Assembly (NCBI GenBank): GCA_963678675.1
Contig: OY783199.1
Span: 12,928,709 to 12,992,708 of the forward strand
DNA length: 64,000 nt
Source: Xiphydria camelus
Taxonomy: Eukaryota > Arthropoda > Insecta > Hymenoptera > Xiphydriidae
Direction: 5' to 3'
A program made the translations under genes and the position numbers. The notes below the pieces were generated by a model. The model ran no database searches, was not told where the DNA came from, and saw nothing but the letters and a program-made list of their open reading frames with translations. Position 1 is the stretch's first letter; each line of letters begins with the position of its first letter. Below are positions 20,905 through 33,200 of the stretch, piece after piece.

Positions 20905-21600
20905 GTAAAAAAAAAAAGGCGGCATGTTCATTCAGTGCAAACAAAAATTGATACGTAAAATACTCTCCAAAAAAGATTTGAAATCAATTAAGATCATGTT
21001 CAAAATTTATATATAAAAAGTAAAAGGCATCATTTGAACGGAAAATTATTGTAAATCAGGTTACTAAAAATTCGACTAAAAAAAATTATAAACAAATTTT
21101 AATAAAAAAGAACTTGCCGCGTTTTTTTCCTTCAAAATAAAACATTCAGACATAGAATTATACTTGATGTTTATGCACTTATGATTTTAAATAAATTCAT
21201 ACACTTATATGATACCACCAGTATACCGAATATCGCACGGAAAACCGACGAGGCGGGGGCCTTCTGAATTTCTCTGAATTTGACTTCGGCAGTGTAATTT
21301 ATGAGTCACTCTAGCGCCGTCCAAGCACTGCCAATTATTCGGTATAGTGGACAAAATATGAAAACTTAAACGCGGCAAGTTCTTTTTTATTAAAATTTTT
21401 TTATAATTTTTTTTAGTCGAATTTTTAGTAACCTGATTTACAATAATTTTCCGTTCAAATGATGCCTTTTACTTTTTATATTTAAATTTTGAACATGATC
21501 TTAATTGATTTCAAATCTTTTTTGGAGAGTATTTTACGTATCAATTTTTGTTTGCACTGAATGAACATGCCGCCTTTTTTTTACAGAGATATTGACTTTA
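20905..21600. repeat. Hairpin element with a smaller TIR element inside
   Basis: 20905-21125 is the inverted match of 21370-21598 (for example AAAGGCGGCATGTTCATTC against GAATGAACATGCCGCC). The loop holds a second piece, about 21229-21343, with tips TATACCGAAT and ATTCGGTATA and the TTTGACTTCGGCAGTG word of the hairpin MITE family. Confidence 0.75.
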
Positions 21601-21927
21601 CGAATTTTATTGGCACTGATGGTGCAAAGTGAATTTTATTATATTTAAAAAAAATTCATTTTTAAAAAATTTATATTTTTAAAAAAATTCATTTTAATAC
21701 AATGAGGACCCGGACTGCCAAACTTCACCACTTGGTGGCACCACCATTTCCAGACTGTCGCAACGACAAACAGAAGTGTCGGCAATCGACCCTATTTCAT
21801 TCATCCGACAAGATATCTACGACGGACCCCCCACCCGATTTTTTTACAGCCAATCGGAGTAACTTGTCGTATACGACAATTCGACATGTTGGACCCATGA
21901 AATATGGGCCTATTTCTAATTTCCTCG

Positions 21928-22107
21928 CTGGGGCCCCTTTCTCGAACTCGCTCTTATCTTTGCGTGTACGCATCTTAGCGAATAGACCAATCAGGAACAA
22001 GTATTCCGTTGTCCGTAACCCACCACAACGGAATACTTGATCCTGATTGGTCTATTCGCTAAGATGCGTGCACGCAAAGATACGAGCGAGTTCGAGAAAA
22101 GGGCCCT
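21928..22107. repeat. GGGCCC-tip hairpin, copy 2 (complete)
   Basis: Left GGGGCCCCTTTCTCGAACTC pairs with right GAGTTCGAGAAAAGGGCCC. The 180 bp palindrome centres near 22016 on GTCCGTAACCCACCAC. It is the cleanest copy of three in the window. Confidence 0.8.
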
Positions 22108-22227
22108 GAGCGTTCATTCCCATTAAATTTTTCAAAATAATTTGATACTTTTTTTTTCAAAACAGTAGCGATCATGACAATTAATCATTTATTATTTATA
22201 GAATATTCGTCAAGAATCATATTAAAC

Positions 22228-22363
22228 TTAACCCATTAGCGCTCAGCGTCTTATTTATAGGACGGCCATTTGGAATTTTTTTCTCATAACCTCATGAGTA
22301 ACAAATCATGCAATTTTTGTAAAGAAAATCCACCAAAAATTAATTCGGGCGTTAATGGGTTAA
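22228..22363. mobile_element. piggyBac-type MITE, 136 bp
   Basis: TTAA at both ends. Tips CCCATTAGCGC and the reverse GCGTTAATGGG. No ORF. Confidence 0.75.
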
Positions 22364-23469
22364 GTTTACGATGGAACTTTTATATTATAATTTTTACTGA
22401 ACAATTTGGATTTTTTCAAAGATTAAGTCACAGTGGCGTCACAGTAACGTCACCCAGTGACAATCACTCACAAGGAGAATATTCGAGGTGTACCTCACCG
22501 ATTTTCTTCGTTCTGCGATATGTTGTAGTACATAAAAAAACATTAGACACATATTTTTTTATACGTGCTAATTCGGTCATTTAAGGGGTGAAAATCAACC
22601 TTAAACTTGACGCCCTAAAACCAATTTTCTACGATTTCTCAAAAACTACGTTGAATTTCTTAACGAAACAAATTGAATATTATTCCTTATCGAAAGACGA
22701 TGACACGTGAAGTACTTTTACACTCGGTGGTTGCATCCCTCATTTTTCGCAGGGGTAAAACTAAGTTTTTCCACAATTTTTTCGCCACAGATGTTACCAA
22801 ATTTATTAAATCTGGATAACAATTATTCTATTATAAAGAAAAAAAGAAATTAAAGTTGACATATTTCGGTGTTTTTCGAAAAACCCCCTCGAAAGGGTAA
22901 ACCACCACTAAATTAAATGTATTTTATTTTTAATAAAAAAGTTCTTATTTTCTTCATTCTGCGATATATTATAGTGCACCGAAAAACATTAGACGCGTAT
23001 TTTTTTTGTTACGTGCTAATTCTGTCATTTAAGTGGTGAAAACCACCCCTAAACTTGACCCCCTAAAACCAGTGTTCTACGATTTCTTAAAAACTACGTT
23101 GAATTTCTTAACGAAACAAATTGTTACGTCGCAAAACCACTTCGAACCGCTGAACTACTCTTTATTACGGATTGGGAGCAGAAGGGAATTTGGAGGTGGG
23201 AGGGACCGTAGGGGTTAAGGGGGTCCTCTAGTGGTAAATTATGAAAAAATCGATTTTTTTTTATTTCATATTTTTATAGTATAACTATAGTAGAATAACT
23301 GTGCGAAAGGGTTTTGCTCAATTCGATAACGTCTCTGAGATACAGAGCTGCAAATCTTTCCCACACCACTGAGCGGAAAATGCGCCCTCCGCCGCAGCTG
23401 CCGTTTTAAGGCTGCCACCCTTGTTGCCGCTTAAGGCCATCACACACAAAATTCCGTAAGGCCGTAAGA

Positions 23470-23572
23470 CGTAAGCGTAAGCGAATAGACTAATCAGGAT
23501 GAAGTATTCCGTTGTGGTGGGGTTACGGACAACGGAATACTTGATCCTGATTGGTTTATTCGCTTACGCTGG
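23470..23572. repeat. Short GGGCCC-family hairpin, copy 3
   Basis: Stem GCGTAAGCGAATAGACTAAT pairs with ATTGGTTTATTCGCTTACGC. The centre GTATTCCGTTGTGGTGGGG is shared with copy 2. It lies at the point where the Mutator-like reading frame begins, and may have cut it. Confidence 0.65.
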
Positions 23573-24364
23573 AAAAATGAACTGGACAGTTTTAAACATT
23601 CGCGTCAACCTTTGAATGATGAAGTCTTAAAGGCAATTAAGCCTATTTACACCGATTTGACGTTAGAAAATTTGTTAGAAATATGCCTCGGAGCATTCAC
23701 GCAAAATAACAATGAATCCGTGAATTCGCTTATCTGGACATTTTCACCGAAGCATACGCATAGTGGCCCCGTAATCGTTGAAATCGCGATGAAATTGGGC
23801 GTAATAATTTTCAATGAAGGATACGAGCCTTTATTGAAAATCATGCAAATTATGGGACTCAAGACGGGACAGCAGGCCGAGGCCTTGATGAGGAGGGCTT
23901 ACTCTATGGCCCAGGAATTGCAGATTAAAGGTAGTTAAAATTTTCTCAAAGTTACACGGTTTCAAAACTTTAAACGCGATTTTCTCGAAAACACGTTTTC
24001 AAAATTTCGCCGCACGATTCCGGCAAAACTAATTTACTGATTCCCCCACTTTTTTTTTGTTCGATTAAGAACCTTTTTTCCCAGGGCATGAACTACAATT
24101 ATGATCCTCCGTGGAAAAGTCTTGTTTTAGGGGGAAGTTTTTTTAGCGAAAAAAGTGGCAATTTCGAAAAAAAAACCTAAAAAACGCTGCCGCATCCCCA
24201 ATTTTTGTAGGATCGGGATTATCGTAGTTCAAGCTCTAATTTGGGTTATACCTTTTAAGAAAAAAAAATGGAATTGACTTTCAGAAACACTGGAACGACG
24301 GGAGAATGCGGCGAAAATGCCAATGCAAAGGAACCATGGGTGGTTTGAAGCGGTCGGACCCTAA
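23573..24364 (+). pseudogene. Mutator-like transposase, last two exons
   Basis: Exon A (about 23573-23930) reads FKHSRQPLNDEVLKAIKPIY, then LLEICLGAFTQNNNESVNSL, IWTFSPK and GVIIFNEGY. These are the late conserved blocks of the insect Mutator-type transposase domain family, after the catalytic residues. A donor AAAG/GTAGTT at 23930/23931 and acceptor TTTCAG at 24279-24284 define a 354 bp intron. Joining them in phase gives QIKETLERRENAAKM and a stop at 24362-24364. The catalytic N-terminal part is gone. The splice sites are intact, so decay is mainly by truncation. Confidence 0.75.
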
Positions 24365-24909
24365 TACCATCGGCAGCCGCGGGCAACAGAAATTTTTTTT
24401 TTATACTTTAATATATAAAGAATAAATATATGAAGATTTTTATTTTAATGTCATTTGCAATTTCGGAGAAATTAATTCCCAAAAAAGCACGAAAAAACAC
24501 CATTTCCACTAGAGGACCCCCTTAATGAAAATGGCCCTCTTCTTCGTTGCGGCCGTCCCAGTTTTCCTCGTTCCCTTCCTCCTTGTTTTATGACTTCTTC
24601 AGTACAGATGTACAAGTGCCTAAATATTTTTGTAAATTTGGTGAGTTTAAACATTTTTTACTGAATTGTTAGTTTGGCGTTTTTTTACCAAGTTAGTATA
24701 GTTCTTTCTCGACCTTCCCAAAGCAGATTAAAACAAATTAAAACATTTATATTTCATTTTATAAATTTTGTATCTATATAATAATGTCCTGTCCACTATA
24801 AAAAGAACCTTCTAATGAAAAGGTAGAATGTTATAGCAGATGTTTTTTTATTTTTCTCTATAAATTTTATATAATCAAGTATAAATTTATTCAATTTATT
24901 CCTTACAAT

Positions 24910-26640
24910 ATGGGATTTGTTTTCAGATGCATTGTTTACAAAATGATCGTCAATCCAATCAACGTCATAAATTTACTTGTGGTGACATTTCAAGCATTAA
25001 AGTTACCGGAAACACCAATAACACAGACGGAAATTAATTTAAAACAAAGTATTGAAGATATTTTATTAGATGCTATGAAAGAATATAATGGCATAGAATT
25101 TGTTCAAGATGAAACATTAGACTTTCAAGAATCGTATAAAGATATTGACATGCAAATTGTAGAAGACAATGATAAAATATAGACTGCAGATATAGATGAA
25201 AACTTACAAGTGTGCACAAAAGATTCTGAAGAATTATCTCACAATTATAAAGCAAAAGCTGTAGAATTCTGGAGAAGTGGAGTTACAAAAAATCTTGCAT
25301 TAAGAACTGTACAAAATAGGTTCCGGAAAGTTCAATCGATAACCCAATTAAAACGCTGGGCACATACGCTAAATAAAGGAGGAACTTATAGAGAAAAAAT
25401 AGGAAGAATCTCTACATTTGTTTTGGAAAATTTAAAAAGTGCTATTGATGCCGGTCATATTATACATGACAGAGATTTGCAAAAATGGGCTTTACAGGCG
25501 CAAAAAGATATCGGAAACGAAGATTTACGTTTTAAAGCTTCACATCAGTGGGTACATAATTTTAAAAAAGCTCATAGAATTGTGAGCAGAAAAATAAATA
25601 AATTCGTTACTAAAAAAACGCTTGAAGGTGCTGACTATTTACAGAGAAAAGCTGATGCTTTTGTAGTTGAAATTAAACGAGTAATTCAAGAGAAAGGTAT
25701 AGAGAACGTTTTTAATTCAGATCAGAGTGGATTTCAATTAGAAATACATTCTGGACGGACTTTAGCAGTTGAAGGAGAACAACAAATTCAGTGTTTAGTA
25801 CAGTCTGTTAGTTCAACGACCCACAGTTACACCATTCAGGCAATGGTATCAGGTGATGGAAAGCTAATGTCACCACTTTTTATTGTACTGAAGGAAAGAA
25901 GTGGTGAATTTGGACCATTAGTAGAAGAGAGTTTATTTAGACCTCCTAACGTTTATATTATGGCTTCTAAGTCAGGAAAACTGACTTCAGGTATTAATAG
26001 CTGAATTTTATATTCGACACTATTTTGCATACATAATTAAAATTGCTTAAAATTCAACATATTTTCAGATCATTTTAAAACTTGGCTGAAAGATGTATAT
26101 TTTCCAAATGTTGGAGCATCAAGCGTTTTGCTGGTTGATTCGTGGAGTGGACATTGCTCTGCTGTTGTACAGGAAACAACTCCTCCAAATAAAGAAATCG
26201 CTTTAAAAATCATTCCGAAAGGTACAACTGGTAAAATACAGCCATTTTAGATGTATTTGGCTTTAGAATGTGGAAGAATTATGTTAGACATCTTTCTGAT
26301 AATGTAATACTCATGAATGAAGATTTAAATCTCCACTTAAGAAACAACATCATCAAACCCCAATCTTTGGTTCACAATCAGTTATCTTCTCCACGATACA
26401 TAAATTTATTCAAATATTCGTGGTTTAAAAGTGGCTATACTAATGAAAAACCAAATGATTTTGAGAACCCGGTTGACTATGGTTTTGGAGATGACACTAA
26501 TGTATACTGTGAAATAGAGGGCTGCGCTAATATTGCAATTGTTCATGGTGTGAAAAATCACTATGTCTTCAACATTTTTTCCATAATTATCATTACTGTT
26601 CAAATTATAAAAATTGATAATTGTCAAATTATTGTACCTA
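24910..26640 (+). pseudogene. Pogo-like transposase, decayed copy with an intron
   Basis: This is a relative of the 5552-7165 gene at moderate identity across its length. It starts with MIVNPINVINLLV at 24943. The frame has a TAG at 25180-25182, then runs from 25183 to 25990 with the helix-turn-helix, KASHQWVHNFKKAH and the first Asp (VFNSDQSGF). A GT-AG intron of 78 bp (25991-26068) then follows; across it the phase is kept, giving LTSDHFKTWLKD. The second Asp is present (LLVDSWSGH). Extra bases at the third Asp (PF then stop, near 26240) shift the frame, and another shift near 26550 hits the zinc finger. It cannot make a full transposase. The sister copy lacks the intron. Confidence 0.8.
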
Positions 26641-28471
26641 CGCTCATACATTGAAAACAAAGAATATTAAATGTATTTATAACAACGTTAATAAATGATC
26701 ATTTAATTCACCACTTAAATGACAGAATTAGCACGTAACAAAAAAAATACGCGTCTAATGTTTTTCGGTGCACTATGATATATCGCAGAATGAAAAAAAT
26801 AAGCTTTTTTATTAAAAATAAAATACATTTAATTTAGAGGTGGTTTATCCTTTCGAGGGGGTTTTTCGAAAAACCCCGAAATATGTCAACTTTAATTTCT
26901 TTTTTTCTTTATAATAAAATAATTGTTATCCAGATTTAATAATTTTGGTAACATCTGTGGCGAAAAAATTGTGGAAAAACTTAGTTTTACCCCTGCGAAA
27001 AATGAGGGATGCAACCACCGAGTGTAAAAGTACTTCACATGCCATCGCCTTTCGATAAGGTATAATATTCAATTTGTTTCGTTAAGAAATTCAACGTAGT
27101 TTTTTAGAAATCGTAGAAAATGGGTTTTAGGGGGTCAAGTTTAAGGGTGATTTTCACCCCTTAAATGACCGAATTAGCACGTATAAAAAATATGTGTCTA
27201 AGGTTTGTTGATTTACTACAACATATCGCAGAATGAAAAAAATCGGTGAGGTACACCTCGAATACTCTCCTTGTCAGTGGCATCCCAGTAATAGAGCGAA
27301 GGCTCGTGTATACCCCCCCCCTTCCCCCCGTGGGCATTTCTGACTCACATATTTTTTTGTTGGTATTGTCATGTAGTTTAAGGTTTTAGTTGTTTGCCTC
27401 TTGTCAATTACAGCATATCCCGGAAAAACGTGGAAAACCACAGTGTTCCGTCGCACTGAGCGACGGAATTCGGAAGATCGATTCATACCCCTTAATAGCG
27501 TCTGTAGATCATAAGTTCCAAGTTCTAGAAATTGTATTGACATCACAATAGAACAGACAATCAATCGACATGCCAAATGCACCGGCGGCATAGTGGGTTA
27601 CAGCAGAAAGTTCTGGACATATGCACGTTGGTGTATTACAAGGCATGAACGTGCTAAATATGTAGAATTGGCATTTGAAAAAGCAAGTATGTTACATACA
27701 TCAGATTCCTCTCACCGAGACATGCAAATAGGAGAAATGAAACGAAGTGAGCAAAGTGTCTTGAAAGTAATTGAAGCTATTGAGTAATGTATCAATCCAT
27801 TTGAAGTTGACGACAAGGATTCTCTGTTCTGTTTATCATCTGGAAGGCCTGCACCTGAATCAGTGGAAGAAGATTTACTCAATGTAGATATTCTGGGGAA
27901 AGCTGCATACAACACTTTCCTACAAGACAGATTTATTTTAAAGAATAGAAAATGTCATGAACCACTGAAGAGACAAAAGCTTAAAACTTTTAAGAGTATT
28001 CAAGAGAAGATAATTGTTACGTCCTCTCAAAACAGATTAGTTGAGATAAGAGCAGAAAGAAATATTTTTGGTCGAGCTTCGCTCCTGTCCCAGGAACGTC
28101 AGATTAGCCTAGAAATGCTGTTATCCTATCTATTAGGACCAGTACCATGGGCATTAGCAACTGCTGATGGGTGTCCTACAAAAACAAACAAGGCTAAACT
28201 ACTCCATGCTTTGGAGATCAAGGGTGCGGTAAATAAACCTCCTAAGGTTGAAGAATGCATTTATATGATTGATGGCATGGCTTACTTTCAAGCTCTCAGT
28301 AATATTCCAGAAACCTTTGGTGAGCTCGCCGAGATAGTCTTAAGCCGCTTTCCAAAATGCAAGCGGAGAGATTTCGTGATGGATACTTACGCAGATGTAT
28401 CTATTAACCTTCCTAAGTCACTCATTTCGACTATACACAGAGGTTTGTTTGGGTCAAAAATGACCCACATA

Positions 28472-29272
28472 CCGCATGTCCTATGGCCAACCGCGCAGGT
28501 GAGCTGCGACCTGAATTCTTGACTTCGGCAGTATTTATGGTACAGTTAGAGTGGGCTTCAGACGAGAGCGCTGCATAAGAACGAAAAGTGTCGACTGCTC
28601 TTCTAATAGCTGTCAATTCGGGAGATCGAAGCGTTTCTTGTAACCTCAAAATCGTAAAGTTTTGAAATAATTTGTAGAAGTGATAAGAAATAATCATAAA
28701 TAATCTTCCGAATTGACACCTTAGGTATCGCTCACGCTACTTCGTAAAACTACTTCCTAGACACGCGCGGTGCTAGCGCGGAAATAATTTCTGAAACAAA
28801 TAGGCATGAGGCGTGTAATTCGGTTGGACATCGAAAAAACCCGAATGATTGTTAACTCTCACTTCTGAACATTACTTACCATTTATTCAAAGATTCACGA
28901 TTTCGAGCTTAGACTTCGATCTCCCGAATTGATAGCCATCGGGAGATCAGACGTTTCACACTTTTCGTAAGAACGCAGCGTAAGAGCGAGAAGCGTCGTC
29001 TGATTTCCCGATGGCTGTCAATTCGGAAGATTATTTATGATTATTTCTCATCACTTCTACAAATTATTCACTACTAATTCAAAAGTTTACGATTTTGAGG
29101 TTACACGAAACGCTTCGATCTCCCGAATTGACAGCTATTAGAAGAGCAGTCGACACTTTTCGTTCTTATGCAGCGCACTCGTCTGAAGCCCACTCTAACT
29201 GTACCATAAATACTGCCGAAGTCAAGAATTCAGGTCGCAGCTCACCTGCGCGGTTGGCCATAGGACATGTGG
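28472..29272. mobile_element. Hairpin MITE, 801 bp, copy of 9734-10530
   Basis: Tips CCGCATGTCCTATGGCC and a TA on both sides. The internal order and nested segment are as in the 9.7 kb copy with few differences, so this was a recent spread. It sits inside the piggyBac remnant. Confidence 0.85.
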
Positions 29273-29475
29273 TATATAATAACACGTTTGTTACTATTTA
29301 TTGCTCCAATTTTTAATACACTTTGGTATTGATTACTTACTTCTAAATACTGGATACGTATTTAAATGAAACAATATTGCTTTTCGAATATTAACGTACG
29401 TAAAACTATTTTTTTTTAGAACGCTTACATCTAACTAGTGTTGATTCTGTCCCGTAATGTGCTACAGAAAAACCA

Positions 29476-29712
29476 TTATGAGCACCTCAAGCACATATGT
29501 GTTTGCACTAGATGACCCTTACAAATAAATTTTTGGCAACGGTGACATTTGTAAAAAGATTTGTTGTCAGTTTTCTGGCATACGTAGCAACGACCTCTAT
29601 TCTTCGCGCCTATAGACTCAGATGTAGAATAAGAAGGTACCACTTCAGATTTAATTTTCAAGTTTAAAAGTTTTGACAAACTAAAAATGCACCCTGCTGC
29701 GTGAACGTTCAT
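29476..29712 (-). pseudogene. piggyBac transposase C-terminal zinc domain
   Basis: The last ~40 of 78 codons read GRCYVCQKTDNKSFYKCHRC and then KFICKGHLVQTHMCLRC. The paired CxxC and CxGH spacing is that of the C-terminal Cys-rich domain of piggyBac transposases. The catalytic DDD core is missing because the region between this frame and the left tip holds only a MITE. The stop is close to 29476. It marks the source element as a distinct piggyBac family from the one at 8.4-8.9 kb, since the Cys pattern and the tips differ. Confidence 0.75.
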
Positions 29713-30169
29713 TGAATAACTGATAGAATAAATAATCGAAGAAAGAAGGAGGCTTCAAAGTCAAGCGCGAACAAGCTCGGATCTGCGAGCTGCTGTGAGC
29801 AGCAGCTCTGCAACGAACAACATTGTTGCTGCTATGTAACTCACGCGAGTACTTTATTTTGCTCGTCCTATATATGTATAATAATAAGCATGCTATGATA
29901 CATTATTTAGTCTTGTCAGTCTAAACACGAAATATGCGAAAATCGCCGCACAAATGCATTGGGTCATTTTTGACCCGAATAACCTCCGTGTAACTATTTT
30001 TATCGTAAGTACTCCTGATCGATTTTTCAAAAATTAAAATCACCAGAATTTCTCTATAGACTATACAAATAAAGTCACTAACCCATAAGTATGTATCGTG
30101 TGCGGTCTTGGTGTTATTAACAAAATTAATATGCTACGGGTCAGAAATGACCCGAGCGACTTAGGAAGG

Positions 30170-30258
30170 TTAACCTTTAGAGGACGGGGATTTTTTTTAA
30201 ATAGTTTGTGTTCCCAGGGTGGTCCCTAAAGGTACCACCCCCGTCCTCTAATTGTTAA
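30170..30258. mobile_element. Tiny TTAA MITE abutting the piggyBac remnant
   Basis: TTAA at 30170-30173 (shared with the neighbour) and 30255-30258. Tips CCTTTAGAGGACGGGG and the reverse CCCCGTCCTCTAATTG. Only ~81 bp lie between the targets. Confidence 0.75.
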
Positions 30259-33200
30259 AAACGTTGAGGGACTAAGAAGGGGCCGTGGAGATACCTAAGA
30301 CCAAGATTCCTCGGGATTGGAAAAAATTCCTCAGTAATGGCAAAAACAAGGAACAACTTGTCAACCTTCTACATAATGAATGGAAACAAGACATATATGC
30401 CCACTATTTTCATGATAGAAATCTTTACTCATCACACACACACACATAATGATCAGAGTGCATGTTGTTTACTAGCGAAGACGGTTCAACTGTGAATTAT
30501 ACGATACAAGAAGAGCTATGCTCTTCACAAGAGGATGCGGATACTTTAATTACATTACATTGCTTTCATGCTCCTCAATCCTGTCAAGACAATTTGCCTA
30601 TCAGAATTAGATCACCAGACCGATGTTTTTATGTTGCTGTTAAGTTACGCCAACGAAATTGAAAATGTGTTACTGTTTGATATAGGAACTAGAAATAAAC
30701 GAAGGGTCATTAATGTCACCATCATTTCTCGGGATTTAGGTGTAGCAAAGAGCCATGCTATGTTGAATATGCATGCATTATCCGGATGCGACACTACCAG
30801 TTCATTTGTTCGTCATGGAAAGTTGTCAGTAAAATCTAAATTGGAAGTTTTCGAAATTCGTGCCTATCCTTAGATCATTAGGATCATCACTTACAATTAC
30901 AGACATGTTACAGACAGGCCTAGAGGAATTCGTCTGTTGCTTGTACAGTGATAAGGGATACACAGATATAAATATGCTACGGTACGATATGTTCACACAA
31001 AAATACTCTCAATTTGCATTGCCAAATATTCAAGATGTCGAATTGAGTTTACTACCTCCTTGTAAAGCTTCACTTGAAAAGCACATCAGTCGTGCAAACT
31101 ACCAGTGATATATATGGAACAATGCACACGTCGCTAAATCCATACTACCAACTCCAGTGGGACATGGTTGGAAGTTGGAGAATGGACAACTGAAGTTTGA
31201 TTGGATTAAGGGGATCCGTTGCCGCACGAATTAACCGATGTTATGGAAAGCTTTCATCCAGATGAGTTTGAAGATGGAGATGACCCAGAAGTAGTTAACT
31301 TAGCCGATATAGTACATGAGGATGAAGAAGAAGACTGCTGATTACAGATGCTGTTATAAAATGAAATACTCTTATTTGATTTTGAGATTGAAAGTGAATT
31401 TTCATTATTATAACTAGAATGTTTTCGTTTATATTCACATAATGAGAATTTTGTGTTAAGGTTCATATTTACAAGAAAAAATAGAAGAATATGTAACTAA
31501 AAACTCAGGGAAGAATTCCTGCACAAAATATTATTTATAAAAATACCTTCTTCAACGAAAAATTTTAATGAAATAAGAATCAATTGAAAAAGATTCATTT
31601 CCTCCGTGTTTTCGTGGTTTTTCATGTTTTTTCGGGATATGCTGTAATTGACCAGAGGCAAACAACTAAAACCTTAAACTAGATGGCAATACCAACAAAA
31701 AAATATGTGAGTCAGAAATTCCCACGGGGGGGGGAGGGTTTCATATTGGTAGCTCATGGTCTATAACGTCACTCAGTGACAATCACTCATTGTCAGTGGC
31801 GGCAAAGTGAATAGTCCAGTCATTGAAGTCCTGAATTAGAAATAATTAAAGAGGATCTGAATTTTTTATAGTAGGTACTTTTTGCACCCTACAACAACTT
31901 CCTGATATTTTGAAGGATCATCCCCGGTCGGATTGTTTAAAAAAGAGATGTAAACAAAAAAAAACCGATTTTTTGCGAATATCTCTTCAACTTTCAAGAA
32001 TAACGAGAAAATCTTCAAATAAAAGTTGTAAACAATCGAATTTGTAATAAAAAAGTCTTAGTGAAATTTTTACCTATATGCAATAGGGAAGCGGCAAAAT
32101 GCGTTCAAAGTTTGCGCACCACCTAAGGGAGCATGCTGCGCTTAAAAAATTCATAAGAAATCGAAAAATTACTCTTTTTCGATGATTTTTTTTTTAAATC
32201 GCATCTACAGGAGTAGACCTACATTTTGAGAGATAAAGAAAAAAAATTAATGCATTATTAATGCGATTATTGATTATTTTAGATTTTAAACCGATTTTTT
32301 TCACTGAAAACATTGGGGAACAATTTTTTTTCTTTTAACTTGGTATTCGTTAGATTATTATCTAAAAAAAAGTCCTCTACGGCTTCGCACTGAATACCTT
32401 CTGTGTGGAGATATAATATAATATAATACAACTGATTTTCTGGTGAGTAGCAGTCCTGAATGAAATCTGTGGCCGCACCACTGTACTGGGGACCGACAGA
32501 GAACGCGTATATATTCCCGACTCTCTCTTAGTCATAAACGCGTTCTGCACTGCGCGAAGCCGTCTGTGCCTCTACCAAGGAGTAGGTGTCCAACTACCTG
32601 CTCTTTACCTCTGTAGACCTTCGGCACGCTGTCAAAAAGTGCAATGGTAGTATCATGTATGCCCTTTGAGGTTTCGGTAATAATGCATATGCTGATAAAC
32701 GACCAAGCAAAATTGACAGGTCCCCGTGGAACTTGTGTTGGAGAAGTTAATTACTTATTGCAAAAAAAAATCGCATCTTGCAATGATAGTATCACGTATG
32801 CCGAGCATGTGAAACGATAATTCATAGAAAAAATAATATATATTGAAGGCATAGTATGATCGGCATACGTGTATCGTAGGGACTAAGGGTCGGTATATGC
32901 TCTAAAAAGTGTTGTAAATTCAGAATTTTTTAAAAGATTATATCACACATCATGTCCAACTACCTACTCTTAACCTCTACTGCGCCATGAGGACGACAGA
33001 GGTGGGAGCTAAACAGTATTTCTCTCTGTTGAAACACGTAGTGCGTCCTAGCGACGAATAAACGTTGTTGGAGCAATGCGGGTAATTTGTTAGTGTATAG
33101 TAATATCCATTTTATTAAGTAAGAAAATTCTTTTATTTTGCGGGTGATTGTAAATTTTTTTTTCTATTTTTACAATACCTTTAATTCAGAATTATCTTCT

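Larger units (their letters stand above)
23215..24525 (+). mobile_element. Mutator-like element remnant
   Basis: The tips TTAAGGGGGTCCTCTAGTGG are perfectly inverted over 20 bp (23215-23234 and 24506-24525). The inside contains the last two exons of a Mutator-like transposase and a copy of the GGGCCC-tip hairpin. No 8-9 bp target duplication is visible, so the limits are tentative. It lies inside the second pogo-like element. Confidence 0.65.
22470..27274 (+). mobile_element. Second pogo-like element, decayed and nested
   Basis: Arms 22470-23036 and 26706-27274 are inverted copies, with tips ACAAGGAGA on both sides. Each arm holds a smaller direct repeat (22503-22675 resembles 22953-23122). 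Inside are a decayed relative of the 5552-7165 transposase and a Mutator-like remnant (23215-24525). The flanks share the word GTGGCGTCACAGTAA / GTGGCATCCCAGTAA (22433 and 27276). Confidence 0.75.
28404..30173 (-). mobile_element. piggyBac remnant inserted in the GCD-motif gene
   Basis: TTAA at 28404-28407 and 30170-30173. Tips CCTTCCTAAGTC and the reverse GACTTAGGAAGG. Subterminal palindromes GGGTCAAAAATGACCC occur near both ends (28451, 29953 with one change, 30139). It retains only a transposase C-terminus, and holds the MITE at 28472-29272. Confidence 0.85.
27530..31345 (+). pseudogene. Broken GCD-motif protein gene (nuclease-like, mobile)
   Basis: Pieces in order: TIEQTINRHAKCTGGIVG (27555), ARWCITRHERAKYVE, a TAA at 27785-27787 with the frame going on to 28403, then, after 1.85 kb of TTAA insertions, SIKNVEGLRR (from 30259), a shift to DWKKFLSNGKNK, SSQEDADTLITLHC (30520), RIRSPD, LLSYANEIENVLLFDIGTRN, HALSGCDTTSSFV (30770) and CKASLEKHISRANYQ, a stop, and VGHGWKLENGQLKFDW. 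This order fits a repeated gene family of Hydra, corals and insects. EADT, SPDTDV and GCD-type motifs resemble PIN/FEN1-like nucleases; that link is inference. Multiple stops and shifts make it dead. Confidence 0.7.
27285..31740 (+). mobile_element. Element carrying a GCD-motif gene
   Basis: 27298-27445 is the inverted match of about 31610-31735 (TATTTTTTTGTTGGTATTG, GGTTTTAGTTGTTTGCCTC and a poly-G run). The long plus-strand gene between them is a known type of repeated invertebrate gene. The limits outside the matched part are uncertain. Its gene is split at 28404 by TTAA elements. Confidence 0.6.
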
